Positions 1-8,274 are shown, counted from the stretch's first letter. The stretch is 64,000 nucleotides of DNA from Marinibacterium anthonyi (GCA_003217735.2 CP031585.1:2033501-2097500), one strand, 5' to 3'. A program made the numbers and translations. Notes: a model not told the origin generated them from the letters alone.

Positions 1-264
1 GGCGCGGATTTCGATGCCTACCCTGAGGCGTCGGTCATGTTGATGCCCGAGATGCTGCACCAGCGGATCGGGGCCGAGGCGCTGGGTGCGGCGCATGACT
101 GGTTCGACCGGGTGATCACCGGACCGGTGGTCGCGCGGGTGCGGGACGGAGACGGGGCCGGGGCGGCCCTGGCGACACGGTTGGGTTACGCGCGGCTGCG
201 CGCAATAGACGAGACCGGCGGGCAGGTTCTGCTTTTAAGGCGGAATTCGCCCCCGGCGGGCTGA
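1..264 (+). CDS. GNAT family N-acetyltransferase, C-terminal part (5' truncated by window)
   Basis: Reading frame 1 is open from the first base to a TGA at 262-264, so only the last 87 residues are present and the true start lies outside the window. The end of the protein (RLGYARLRAIDETGG, then a beta strand QVLLLRR) looks like the final strands of a GNAT fold, where a GY motif follows the acetyl-CoA-binding helix. The acetyl acceptor cannot be told. It is followed by fabF after about 90 bp. The family call rests on a short C-terminal pattern and is moderate. Confidence 0.6.
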   Translation, partial: GADFDAYPEASVMLMPEMLHQRIGAEALGAAHDWFDRVITGPVVARVRDGDGAGAALATRLGYARLRAIDETGGQVLLLRRNSPPAG

Positions 265-352
265 CACCGCCATCGGCGCGGTTCCCCTTGCCCATGGCCG
301 GGGGCGCGCGGTATGAGCGGTGCGCACAAGAGAGAGAGGCAAGAGGGCTGAA

Positions 353-1612
353 ATGCGCAGAGTGGTTGTGACAGGGCTGGGTCTGGTGACGCCCCTGGCG
401 AGCGGTGTCGAGGCGAGCTGGACGCGTCTTCTGGACGGTAAGTCGGGTGCCGGCACGATTGCCCGGTTCGACGCGGATCACCTGGCGACCAACTATGCCT
501 GCGAAGTGCCGCGGGGCGATGGATCGGATGGAACGTTCAATCCGGACCAGTGGATGGAGCCGAAGGAACAGCGCAAGGTCGATGACTTTATCCTGTTCGG
601 ATATGCCGCCGCCATCATGGCGGTCGAGGATTCGGGCTGGAAGCCCGAGGCCAAGGAAGACCGCGAACGCACCGGCGTGATGATCGGGTCGGGCATCGGG
701 GGGCTGAGTTCGATCGCGGACACGTCGATCCTGCTGCGCGACCGTGGTCCGCGCCGGGTGTCGCCGTTCTTCATTCCCGGGGCGCTGATCAACCTTGTGT
801 CGGGCCAGCTGAGCATCAAGTACGGTTTTCTGGGGCCCAACCATGCGGTCGTGACGGCCTGCGCCACCGGCACCCATGCCATCGGCGACGCCGCCCGGCT
901 GATCCAGTACGGCGATGCCGACGTGATGGTCGCCGGCGGCACCGAAGCCGCGATCTGCGAGATCGGCATTGCCGGGTTCAACGCCTGCAAGGCGCTGTCG
1001 ACCAAGTACCGCGACAACCCGATGGCCGCGAGCCGGCCCTATGACAGCGACCGGGACGGGTTCGTCATGGGCGAGGGCGCGGGCGTGGTGGTTCTGGAAG
1101 ACTACGACCACGCCGTGGCGCGTGGCGCCAAGATCTATGCCGAAGTTCTGGGCTATGGCCTGTCGGGCGACGCCTATCACATCACCGCCCCGTCCGAGGA
1201 CGGCGACGGCGCCGAACGCGCCATGCGCGCGGCGCTGAAGTCGGCCAGGATGGAACCCGATGCGGTCGACTACATCAACGCGCACGGCACCTCGACCATG
1301 GCCGACACGATCGAGCTGGGCGCGGTGGAGCGCCTGTTGGGCAATTCGGCGGGCAAGGTGACCATGTCGTCGACCAAGTCGGCCATCGGCCACCTGCTGG
1401 GCGCTGCCGGCGCGGTCGAGGCGATCTTTTCGATCCTGGCGATCCGCGACCAGGTCGCGCCGCCGACGATCAACCTGGACAACCCCGCCGTGGACACGCC
1501 GATCGACCTGGCGGCCAATGCCAAGGTGGAACGTGAGATCAACGTGGCGCTGTCGAATTCCTTCGGGTTCGGCGGCACCAATGCCTGCGTGATCTTCGGA
1601 AAGGCAGCGTGA
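353..1612 (+). CDS. fabF: beta-ketoacyl-ACP synthase II (FabF)
   Basis: Condenses malonyl-ACP with acyl-ACP in cytoplasmic fatty acid elongation. The 419-residue length is normal for FabF. The thiolase-fold triad is visible: Cys170 in VTACATGTH, His311 in NAHGTST and His347 in SAIGHLLG, with Lys342 before it. The C-terminal GFGGTNA loop is present. The frame is open from a GTG at 320, but the family N-terminus MRRVVVTGLG and a purine-rich stretch (agagggctgaa) just upstream favour the ATG at 353. The stop codon shares one base with the mltG start, so the two genes are probably cotranscribed. Confidence 0.95.
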   Translation: MRRVVVTGLGLVTPLASGVEASWTRLLDGKSGAGTIARFDADHLATNYACEVPRGDGSDGTFNPDQWMEPKEQRKVDDFILFGYAAAIMAVEDSGWKPEAKEDRERTGVMIGSGIGGLSSIADTSILLRDRGPRRVSPFFIPGALINLVSGQLSIKYGFLGPNHAVVTACATGTHAIGDAARLIQYGDADVMVAGGTEAAICEIGIAGFNACKALSTKYRDNPMAASRPYDSDRDGFVMGEGAGVVVLEDYDHAVARGAKIYAEVLGYGLSGDAYHITAPSEDGDGAERAMRAALKSARMEPDAVDYINAHGTSTMADTIELGAVERLLGNSAGKVTMSSTKSAIGHLLGAAGAVEAIFSILAIRDQVAPPTINLDNPAVDTPIDLAANAKVEREINVALSNSFGFGGTNACVIFGKAA

Positions 1613-2769
1613 TGTGGCGCAGCCTGGCGTCCAATGTTCTGACCTTGCTGATCATCGCCCTGTTCCTGGTGGGCGGTCTGGTGCTGTGGGGGCAGGAGGA
1701 ATACCGCGCGGAGGGGCCGCTGGAGGCGCCGATGTGCCTGCGCGTGGAAAGCGGGTCGAACATGACCCGCGTGTCGCGCAAGCTGGCCGACCAGGGGGCC
1801 GTGTCCAGTGAGAAGCTGTTCCGGATCGGCGCGGATTATTCCGGCAAGTCCAGCGATCTGAAGGCCGGATCCTTCCTGGTGCCCGAGGGCAGTTCCATGG
1901 AAGGCATCGTCGATCTGATCACCCGGGGCGGCGCCAGCACCTGCGGCACGCAGGTGGTGTATCGCGTGGGCGTGACCCGGATCACCGCCGAGGTCGTCAC
2001 TTATGATGCCGAGGCCGAAGGCATGGTGGAAGTCGCCGAGTTCGACCCCACGGGCGACGGCCCGGTGCCGCAGGAATACAGCGCCGCGCGCACCCAGAAG
2101 GACACGCGGTATCGCATCGTCGTCGCCGAGGGCACGACCGCCTGGCAGGTGGTCGAAGGCCTGAAGTCCATGGACATGCTGGACGGGGCCATCGACAATG
2201 TCCCGGACGAGGGTACGCTGGCACCGGACAACTACGACGTCGTCGAAGGCGATGCCCGACAGGCGCTGCTGGACGAGATGGGGGCATTGCAGGTGTTGCG
2301 CGTGGGCGCGGCCTGGGAGGCGCGGAACCCGGATATTCCGGTGAGCAGCCCCGAGGAGTTGTTAACGCTTGCCTCGATCATCGAGAAGGAGACCGGTGTT
2401 CCGGAAGAACGGCGCCAGGTGGCCAGTGTCTTCGAGAACCGGCTGGAACGCGGCATGCGGCTGCAGACGGACCCGACAGTGATCTATGGTGTCACAAAGG
2501 GTGAAGGCGTTCTGGGCCGGGGTCTGCGGCAAAGTGAGCTGCGCAAGGCAACGCCTTGGAATACCTACGTGATCGTGGGTCTTCCGCCGACGCCCATCGC
2601 CAACCCGGGGATGGCGAGCCTGGAAGCCGCGGCCAATCCGGCGGACACCGATTACCTGTTCTTCGTGGCCGATGGATCGGGCGGGCACGCGTTTTCCTCC
2701 ACGCTGGAGGAGCACAACGCCAATGTCGCCAAGTGGCGCCAGATCGAAGGCAATTCGGGCAGCAATTAA
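1612..2769 (+). CDS. mltG: endolytic murein transglycosylase MltG
   Basis: Membrane-anchored lytic transglycosylase that cuts nascent glycan strands and ends their elongation. An N-terminal membrane segment (residues about 8-25, LTLLIIALFLVGGLVL) is followed by a LysM-like region and the YceG catalytic domain. The catalytic glutamate is Glu258 in SIIEKETGVP, and RLQTDPTVIYG follows it. The 385-residue length fits the family. The start is the ATG in the TGATG overlap with fabF; a GTG one codon upstream (1609) is the alternative. It is the last conserved housekeeping gene before the GTA cluster. Confidence 0.93.
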   Translation: MWRSLASNVLTLLIIALFLVGGLVLWGQEEYRAEGPLEAPMCLRVESGSNMTRVSRKLADQGAVSSEKLFRIGADYSGKSSDLKAGSFLVPEGSSMEGIVDLITRGGASTCGTQVVYRVGVTRITAEVVTYDAEAEGMVEVAEFDPTGDGPVPQEYSAARTQKDTRYRIVVAEGTTAWQVVEGLKSMDMLDGAIDNVPDEGTLAPDNYDVVEGDARQALLDEMGALQVLRVGAAWEARNPDIPVSSPEELLTLASIIEKETGVPEERRQVASVFENRLERGMRLQTDPTVIYGVTKGEGVLGRGLRQSELRKATPWNTYVIVGLPPTPIANPGMASLEAAANPADTDYLFFVADGSGGHAFSSTLEEHNANVAKWRQIEGNSGSN

Positions 2770-2840
2770 CCTTTGATCCCGGGGCGGCTCGCTGGGCTCG
2801 GGTTCAGGATTTGGTAATGTTATCGGGCGCTTGAGGCGGG

Positions 2841-2856
2841 GGTGTTGTGCAACACC
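2841..2856. promoter_or_regulatory. 16-bp dyad abutting the GTA promoter
   Basis: GGTGTTG and CAACACC form perfect 7-bp arms around a TG centre. The dyad ends one base before the -35 hexamer at 2857, roughly positions -51 to -36, which is where an activator touching RNA polymerase would bind. A second, overlapping inverted pair, GTGCAAC (2847-2853) and GTTGCAC (2872-2878), spans the -35 box. The binding protein is unknown. In Rhodobacter capsulatus GafA activates the GTA promoter, so a GafA-type protein is one candidate, by inference only. Confidence 0.55.
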
Positions 2857-2885
2857 TTGACTTTGCGAACGGTTGCACGTAGAAG
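2857..2885 (+). promoter_or_regulatory. sigma-70-like promoter of the GTA operon
   Basis: TTGACT (2857-2862) and TAGAAG (2880-2885) are separated by exactly 17 bp, with transcription expected to start near 2892. It lies in the 233-bp gap between mltG and GTA gene g1, points into the cluster, and is the only well-formed promoter I can find there. The -35 is near consensus and the -10 matches only partly, which suits a promoter that depends on an activator. Confidence 0.6.
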
Positions 2886-2916
2886 TTGTGACATGCTGGA
2901 CAAGCTGTCGGCAAAG

Positions 2917-2948
2917 GCCGCTCGGGGGAAACCCCGGGCGGCTTTTTT
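2917..2948 (+). terminator. intrinsic terminator in the GTA leader
   Basis: An 11-bp GC-rich stem (GCCGCTCGGGG pairing with CCCCGGGCGGC, one G-T pair) closes a GAAA loop and is followed by six T. It lies only 25-57 nt downstream of the predicted GTA transcription start and 54 bp before g1. It may end mltG transcripts, or act as an attenuator for the GTA operon, or both. Confidence 0.8.
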
Positions 2949-3002
2949 CGTGGCCGGTCCGGACGGGGATAACAAGAACAAAAAACCCGAAGAGGCAGTC
3001 AC

Positions 3003-3344
3003 ATGACCCTTATTACCCAACAGGACCTGACCCAAGACACCGAGTCGACGCAGGAACTTCTCAAGGCGCTGCAGGCCAGCCTTGCGGATCTGCGCCGGAC
3101 CGCCATCGCGCTGAAGCTGCAGATCCAGTCCGGGGAAACCCGGGAGCTGGGCGGCGGCGCGAAGGAGATCGCGTCGGTGGATCAACTGGCCCGCAATTGC
3201 ATGAAAACGGAGGTGAGCCTTGCTGAAATCTGCAACCGGAAAGCCGGAATCGTGCGCGGAGGATACGCGCTTGACCTTGACGCCGCTCGGGTTGAGGTCG
3301 GGTGCCGCCTGGCTCGCCTGCGCACCTGCTGCGACAAGGGCTGA
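3003..3344 (+). CDS. GTA g1, small terminase-like protein
   Basis: A 113-residue protein in the position and of the size of RcGTA g1, the small terminase that works with the large terminase to package host DNA. Residues 10-60 are predicted helical (LLKALQASLADLRRTAIALK) and could form an oligomerising coiled coil. No DNA-binding helix-turn-helix is obvious. The end of the frame overlaps the start of the large terminase by up to 125 bp, so the last third (from about residue 73, Arg/Cys-rich) may be read through the terminase coding sequence. The role is assigned mainly from position and length. Confidence 0.7.
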   Translation: MTLITQQDLTQDTESTQELLKALQASLADLRRTAIALKLQIQSGETRELGGGAKEIASVDQLARNCMKTEVSLAEICNRKAGIVRGGYALDLDAARVEVGCRLARLRTCCDKG

Positions 3345-4626
3345 GTTCCTGGACGGACTTGGGGAGGGCGCGGTCTGCGCCCTTCCTTACCTGTTCGAGT
3401 TCTGGGCACTGGAGCACCAGTTGCCGCCCGAGGGCGCGTGGCGGTCCTGGGTCGTGATGGGCGGCCGGGGGGCCGGCAAGACGCGGGCCGGGGCGGAATG
3501 GGTGCGCAGCCGCGTCGAAGGCGGCAAGCCGACGGATCCGGGGCCGTGCCGGCGGATCGCGCTGGTGGGCGAAACGTTCGACCAGGTGCGGGACGTGATG
3601 ATCTTTGGCGACAGCGGGATCATGGCCTGTTCGCCCCCCGACCGGCGCCCCGAATGGAAGGCCGGCGAACGCAAGCTGATCTGGCACAACGGGGCCGAGG
3701 CGCAGGCGTTTTCGGCGCATGATCCCGAGGGCTTGCGCGGCCCGCAGTTCGACGGGGCCTGGGTGGATGAGCTGGCCAAGTGGAAGAAGGGCGAGGAGAC
3801 GTGGGACATGCTGCAGTTCGCGCTGCGGCTGGGGGACGATCCGCGGGTCTGTGTCACGACCACGCCGCGCAATGTGCTGGTGTTGAAGCGGCTGCTGGAG
3901 ACGCCGTCGACGGTGGTCACCCATGCGCCGACCGAGGCCAACCGGGCGAACCTGGCGGCGTCCTTCCTGGAGGAGGTCCGGGCGCGGTACGAGGGCTCGC
4001 GGCTGGGGCGGCAGGAATTGGACGGCGCGCTGCTGGAGGATGCGGAAGGGGCGCTGTGGACGGGGGCGATCCTGGACGAGGCCTATATCGAGAGGGTGCC
4101 GGAGCTGGACCGGGTGGTCGTGGCGCTGGACCCGTCTGTCGGGGGCAGCGATGCCTGCGGGATCGTGGCGGTGGGGGCCGTGACCCGGGGCGAGCCGAGG
4201 GACTGGCGGGCCTATGTGCTGGGGGACTGCACGGTTGAAGGCGTGTCCCCGACCGGGTGGGCCAGGGCGGCGATTGCGGCGATGGAACGGTTCGGTGGCG
4301 ACCGGCTGGTGGCGGAGGTGAACCAGGGCGGCAAGCTGGTGGACGAGGTGCTGCGGCAGGTGGATCCGATGGTATCGCTGAAGACGGTACATGCGAGCCA
4401 CGGGAAGGCGGCCAGGGCGGAGCCGGTGGCTTCGCTGTATGAACAGGGGCGGGTGAAACACGTGGCGGGGCTGGACCGGCTGGAGGAGCAGATGATGCAG
4501 ATGACCGTGAGCGGGTTCCAGGGGAAGGGATCGCCCGACCGGGTGGATGCGCTGGTCTGGGCGATCTTCGAGCTGATGATCGAGCCGGCGGCGAATCTGA
4601 ACAAGCCGAGGATGAGGGGGCTTTAG
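3220..4626 (+). CDS. GTA g2, large terminase (packaging ATPase/nuclease)
   Basis: The motor that pumps DNA into proheads and cuts it headful by headful. The Walker A motif GGRGAGKT is at residues 81-88, a Walker B-like strand with acidic residues follows (FDGAWVDELAKW), and an RNase H-like nuclease domain begins near VVALDPSVGG and ends with the acidic DRVDALVWA helix. The 468-residue length is normal. There is no ATG upstream of the conserved region. TTG at 3220 has GGAGG seven bases before it, and TTG at 3271 (residue 18) has GGAGGA seven bases before it, so the start could be either. Confidence 0.93.
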   Translation: MLKSATGKPESCAEDTRLTLTPLGLRSGAAWLACAPAATRAEFLDGLGEGAVCALPYLFEFWALEHQLPPEGAWRSWVVMGGRGAGKTRAGAEWVRSRVEGGKPTDPGPCRRIALVGETFDQVRDVMIFGDSGIMACSPPDRRPEWKAGERKLIWHNGAEAQAFSAHDPEGLRGPQFDGAWVDELAKWKKGEETWDMLQFALRLGDDPRVCVTTTPRNVLVLKRLLETPSTVVTHAPTEANRANLAASFLEEVRARYEGSRLGRQELDGALLEDAEGALWTGAILDEAYIERVPELDRVVVALDPSVGGSDACGIVAVGAVTRGEPRDWRAYVLGDCTVEGVSPTGWARAAIAAMERFGGDRLVAEVNQGGKLVDEVLRQVDPMVSLKTVHASHGKAARAEPVASLYEQGRVKHVAGLDRLEEQMMQMTVSGFQGKGSPDRVDALVWAIFELMIEPAANLNKPRMRGL

Positions 4627-4669
4627 AGGGGCCCTTGTCCCGGCGGGGACGCGGGGTGGAGGGTGCGGA

Positions 4670-4692
4670 AGGTATTTGAAGCCAAGAAGAAG
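4670..4692. repeat. dispersed intergenic element, copy 1 (inside GTA operon)
   Basis: GGTATTT-N4-CCAAGAAGAAG, identical over 23 bp to the left arm of the copy at 30741. It lies in the 254-bp gap between g2 and g3, directly before a terminator-like hairpin. Unlike the copies at 17434 and 24055 it has no flanking GC hairpins of its own. Confidence 0.75.
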
Positions 4693-4697
4693 CAGCA

Positions 4698-4728
4698 GGG
4701 CGGCGCGCAATGGCGGGCCGCCCTTTTT
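4698..4728 (+). terminator. intrinsic terminator between GTA g2 and g3
   Basis: GGGCGGC (4698-4704) pairs with GCCGCCC (4717-4723), and TTTTT follows. It is unusual to find such a structure inside a virus-like structural operon. It could lower expression of capsid genes relative to terminase, or need antitermination. The remaining gap to g3 (4729-4880) shows no gene and only the portal ribosome binding site. Confidence 0.7.
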
Positions 4729-4880
4729 GCGTTTTGGGGGCGGGATCGGGCGGGGGTGTTGCGGGGGTGGCGTGCGGTTCGTTTCGGAAGAGTTACCGAA
4801 ATTCATGGAAGAAGGTCCGCGAGCCTGGTTGGCGCCCCGTTCGGGTCGGCGGCGCAGGAGCGCAGGAAGGAGCATCTGGC

Positions 4881-6077
4881 ATGGTTTTCGACTTTCTTCG
4901 TCGCGATGGGGGAGCCCCGGCCCAGGGTGTGGCACCGGAGCGCAAGGCGAGTGCGGCGGGCCCCGTGGTGGCCTGGCACAGCCAGGGGCGCGTGGCCTGG
5001 AGCCCGCGGGATTCCGTTTCGCTGACGAAATCGGGCTTTGCCGGGAACCCTGTGGGCTTTCGTTCGGTCAAGCTGATCGCCGAGGCGGCGGCCGCGCTGC
5101 CGCTGGTGCTGCAGGATCGGGTGAAGCGGTACGAGATGCACCCGGTGATTTCGCTGGTGCGCCGGCCAAACCAGGCGCAGGGGCGCGCCGAGCTGATGGA
5201 AGCGCTTTACGGACAGCTGCTGCTGTCGGGGAACGCCTATGTCGAGGCGGTGCCGGGCGAGGAGGGTGAGCCGATCGAGCTGCATGTGCTGCGGTCGGAC
5301 CGGATGTCGGTGGTGCCGGGGGCGGATGGCTGGCCGGCGGCTTATGAATATGCGGTCGGCGGGCGCAAGCACCGGTTCGATGCGACGGGGCAGTCCACGG
5401 TGTGTCACGTCAAGATGTTCCATCCGCAGGACGACCATTACGGGCTGTCGCCGCTGCAGGCGGCGGCGATGGCGGTGGATGTGCACAATTCGGCCTCGCG
5501 CTGGTCGAAGTCGTTGCTGGACAATGCGGCGCGGCCGAGCGGCGCGCTGGTCTACAAGGGATCGGACGGGCAGGGGCAGATGGCCGATGACCAGTTCCGC
5601 CGTCTGTCGAGCGAGATCGAGACGTTTCACCAGGGCGCGCGCAACGCCGGGCGGCCGATGCTGCTGGAAGGCGGGCTGGATTGGAAGCCGATGGGGTTTT
5701 CGCCGTCCGACATGGAGTTCCAGAAGACCAAGGAGGCGGCGGCGCGCGAGATCGCGCTGGCCTTCGGGGTGCCGCCGATGCTGCTGGGGATCCAGGGGGA
5801 TGCGACCTATGCCAATTACCAGGAGGCCAACCGGGCGTTCTATCGCCTGACCGTTCTGCCGCTGGCGACGCGGGTGGCGGCGGCGCTGGGGGATTGGCTG
5901 GCGGGGTTCACCGGCGAGATGCTGGAGCTGAAGCCGGACCTGGACCAGGTGCCTGCGCTGTCCGCCGAGCGGGACGCGCAATGGGCCAGGGTCGCGCAGG
6001 CGGATTTCCTGAGCGAGGCCGAGAAGCGCGCCCTGCTGGGGCTGCCGGCGCTGCCGGGGGATCAGCACGATGAGTGA
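4881..6077 (+). CDS. GTA g3, portal protein (HK97 family)
   Basis: Dodecameric portal at the unique capsid vertex through which DNA enters and leaves. The core is typical of HK97-type portals: NPVGFRSVKLIAEAAA near the N-terminus, MHPVISLVRRPN, GLSPLQAAAMAVD, and the C-terminal GVPPMLLGIQGDATYANYQ (residues about 300-320). The frame is open from 4710, but the ATG at 4881 (MVFDFLRRD) fits the family and follows AGGAAGGAGC. The 398-residue length is normal. The last codons overlap g3.5 by 8 bp. Confidence 0.95.
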   Translation: MVFDFLRRDGGAPAQGVAPERKASAAGPVVAWHSQGRVAWSPRDSVSLTKSGFAGNPVGFRSVKLIAEAAAALPLVLQDRVKRYEMHPVISLVRRPNQAQGRAELMEALYGQLLLSGNAYVEAVPGEEGEPIELHVLRSDRMSVVPGADGWPAAYEYAVGGRKHRFDATGQSTVCHVKMFHPQDDHYGLSPLQAAAMAVDVHNSASRWSKSLLDNAARPSGALVYKGSDGQGQMADDQFRRLSSEIETFHQGARNAGRPMLLEGGLDWKPMGFSPSDMEFQKTKEAAAREIALAFGVPPMLLGIQGDATYANYQEANRAFYRLTVLPLATRVAAALGDWLAGFTGEMLELKPDLDQVPALSAERDAQWARVAQADFLSEAEKRALLGLPALPGDQHDE

Positions 6078-6297
6078 GGAGCGGCGGATCTACGAGGCCT
6101 TCGATTGTGCGCCGGGGCTGCGGCTGCAGGCGCATGAGCGGGTCAGCCAGATCCATCACGACACCCTGTGCCAGCGGCTGGATCGCATCGAGGAGATGAT
6201 GGAGCGGCTGGAGAAACGCCTGTGGCTGGCGGTCTACGGCGTGGCGGGCGCGATCCTGGCGCAGGCCTTTCAGTCGATCCTGTCGGTAACCCCCTGA
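6070..6297 (+). CDS. GTA g3.5, small membrane-anchored protein
   Basis: A 75-residue protein with an amphipathic charged helix (residues 30-48, LCQRLDRIEEMMERLEKRL) followed by one hydrophobic segment (LWLAVYGVAGAILAQAF). It matches the small ORF found between portal and protease in RcGTA clusters, whose function is not established. It starts within the last codons of the portal gene, which suggests translational coupling. A membrane role is inferred from the hydrophobic helix only. Confidence 0.75.
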   Translation: MSEERRIYEAFDCAPGLRLQAHERVSQIHHDTLCQRLDRIEEMMERLEKRLWLAVYGVAGAILAQAFQSILSVTP

Positions 6298-6314
6298 GAA
6301 CTGGAGAGATCACC

Positions 6315-6872
6315 ATGACCGAAGAGATGGGTCTGGAGCACAAGTTTGCCCGTTTCGGCGAGGCTGTCGCGGTCGAGGACGGCTGCCGTATCTCTGGATA
6401 TGCGAGCCTGTTCGGGGCGGCGGACCAGGGCAATGACGTGGTGTCGGCGGGGGCTTACGCGGCCTCGCTGGCGGCGCTGAAGGCGCGGGGCGGATCGGTG
6501 AAGATGCTGTGGCAGCACGATCCGGCGCAGCCGATCGGGGTCTGGGACGAGGTGCACGAAGATGCGCGTGGGCTGTTCGTGTCGGGCCGGCTGCTGGAGA
6601 GCGTCGAGAAGGGGCGCGAAGCCAAGGCGCTGATCGAGGCGGGGGCGATCGACGGGCTGTCGATCGGGTACCGCACGCGGCGGGCGAGCAAGAACGACAA
6701 GGGCCAGAGGGTCCTGACGGAACTGGAGCTTTGGGAGGTGTCGCTGGTGACCTTTCCGATGCTTCCCAGTGCGCGGGTGGCGGCGAAGGGCGACGAGCCC
6801 GCGGCCGGGGAAGCCTTGCGTGAAGTGGCGGCCGCCTTCGAGGGCGCGCGGCTTGAGCTGGCGCGGCGGTGA
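6315..6872 (+). CDS. GTA g4, HK97 family prohead protease
   Basis: Serine protease that trims the capsid protein during prohead maturation. Visible features are GYASLFGAADQGNDVVSAGAY, the His-containing strand KMLWQHDPAQPIG (catalytic His in WQHD), and the serine region GLSIGYRT with ELWEVSLVTFPMLP after it. The ATG at 6315 follows GGAGAGATCACC. A longer in-frame reading from 6168 would overlap g3.5 and has no family match. The 185-residue length is normal, and the major capsid gene follows after 30 bp. Confidence 0.93.
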   Translation: MTEEMGLEHKFARFGEAVAVEDGCRISGYASLFGAADQGNDVVSAGAYAASLAALKARGGSVKMLWQHDPAQPIGVWDEVHEDARGLFVSGRLLESVEKGREAKALIEAGAIDGLSIGYRTRRASKNDKGQRVLTELELWEVSLVTFPMLPSARVAAKGDEPAAGEALREVAAAFEGARLELARR

Positions 6873-6902
6873 CGCGCCCAACGTTCACCTGAGAGGAAGG
6901 AC

Positions 6903-8090
6903 ATGCCGATGAGCAAGACCCAAGGCGAGGCCCGGGTCGGGGAAGATGCACCCTTCGTTCGCGAGGTGAAGCAGGCGGTGACCGGCTTCGTGAGCGAATT
7001 CAAGGGCTTCCAGGCCGAAATCGAAACCAAATTGCAACAGACGGAAGAGCGACTGACCATGCTGGATCGTAAATCTCAACTTGCCGCGCGCCCGCAGCTG
7101 TCCGGCGCCGTGGATGCCGGTGCGCCGCATCAGAAGGCCTTTGACGCCTATCTGCGGACCGGCGACGACGACGCGCTGCGCGGCCTGGAATTCGAGAGCA
7201 AGTCGCTTTCGAGTGCCGTCAACAGCGACGGCGGCTACCTGGTCGACCCGGCCACGGCGCAGGCGATCAAGTCGGTGCTGTCGTCGACCGCGTCGCTGCG
7301 CGCCGTTGCGAGCGTTGTCAATGTCGAGGCGACATCCTACGACGTGCTGATCGATCACACCGATGTCGGCGCCGGCTGGACGGCGGAAACCGGTTCGGTG
7401 ACCGAGACGGCGTCGCCCTCGATCGACCGTATCTCGATCGCGCTGCATGAACTCAGCGCGCTGCCCAAGGCATCGCAGCGTCTGCTGGACGACAGTGCCT
7501 TCGACATCGAGACCTGGCTGGCGACGCGTATCGCCGACAAGTTCGCGCGGTCCGAGGCGGCGGCGTTCATCTCGGGCGATGGCAACGACAAGCCCAAGGG
7601 CATCCTGACCCATACCAAGGTCGACAACGACAGCTGGGCCTGGGATTCGCTGGGCTATGTTCCCACCGGCGTCGATGGCGGGATCGGTACGGGCGACGCG
7701 ATCGTCGACCTGGTCTACGCGCTTGGCGCGCAGTACCGGTCGAACGGCACCTTCGTGATGAATTCGAAGACCGCCGGCGTGGTGCGCAAGCTGAAGGACG
7801 GCGACGGCCGCTTCCTGTGGTCGGATGGCCTGTCGGCCGGGGAACCGGCGCGTCTGCTGGGGTATCCGGTGCTGATCGCCGAGGACATGCCGGACGTGGC
7901 GTCGGGGGCTTATGCGTTGGCCTTCGGTGACTTTGCCGCCGGCTACACCATCGCCGAACGTCCCGACCTGCGCATCCTGCGCGACCCGTTCAGCGCCAAG
8001 CCGCATGTCCTGTTCTATGCCACCAAGCGCGTGGGCGGCGACGTGTCGGACTTTGCGGCGATCAAGCTGCTGAAATTCGCCACCTCGTAA
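6903..8090 (+). CDS. GTA g5, HK97-fold major capsid protein
   Basis: Shell protein of the particle. The first 60 or so residues are charged and helical (TGFVSEFKGFQAEIETKLQQ), the scaffold-like delta domain that the g4 protease is expected to remove. The conserved SDGGYLVDP motif is at residues 108-116, which probably marks the start of the mature protein, and the E-loop/P-domain region IALHELSALPKASQRLLDD follows. The 395-residue length is typical. Start is ATG 6903 (or 6909) after GAGAGGAAGGA. A strong hairpin follows the stop codon. Confidence 0.95.
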   Translation: MPMSKTQGEARVGEDAPFVREVKQAVTGFVSEFKGFQAEIETKLQQTEERLTMLDRKSQLAARPQLSGAVDAGAPHQKAFDAYLRTGDDDALRGLEFESKSLSSAVNSDGGYLVDPATAQAIKSVLSSTASLRAVASVVNVEATSYDVLIDHTDVGAGWTAETGSVTETASPSIDRISIALHELSALPKASQRLLDDSAFDIETWLATRIADKFARSEAAAFISGDGNDKPKGILTHTKVDNDSWAWDSLGYVPTGVDGGIGTGDAIVDLVYALGAQYRSNGTFVMNSKTAGVVRKLKDGDGRFLWSDGLSAGEPARLLGYPVLIAEDMPDVASGAYALAFGDFAAGYTIAERPDLRILRDPFSAKPHVLFYATKRVGGDVSDFAAIKLLKFATS

Positions 8091-8103
8091 TCAGGGTGAC
8101 GAT

Positions 8104-8127
8104 GGCGGGGGCCCCGACGCCCCCGCC
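8104..8127 (+). other. GC-rich hairpin downstream of the capsid gene
   Basis: GGCGGGGGC and GCCCCCGCC form a perfect 9-bp stem around CCCGAC, 14 bases after the capsid stop codon and without a T tract. It sits in the 184-bp gap before g6, the largest gap in the downstream half of the operon. A 3'-protecting or processing hairpin that keeps the abundant capsid message stable is a reasonable reading but unproven. Confidence 0.55.
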
Positions 8128-8274
8128 AGGCGGGCACGTGTCGGCAAGACCTTCACGTCGCTGAGCTGCTTCCCTCCGTCCGAGCGGCGTGGAGCGGCGC
8201 GTGCCCGCCGAATTTCGGAATTCGCCCCTGACGGGGCCGGGCCCGGGACGGGACGATTTGCGCGGAGTGAATGC

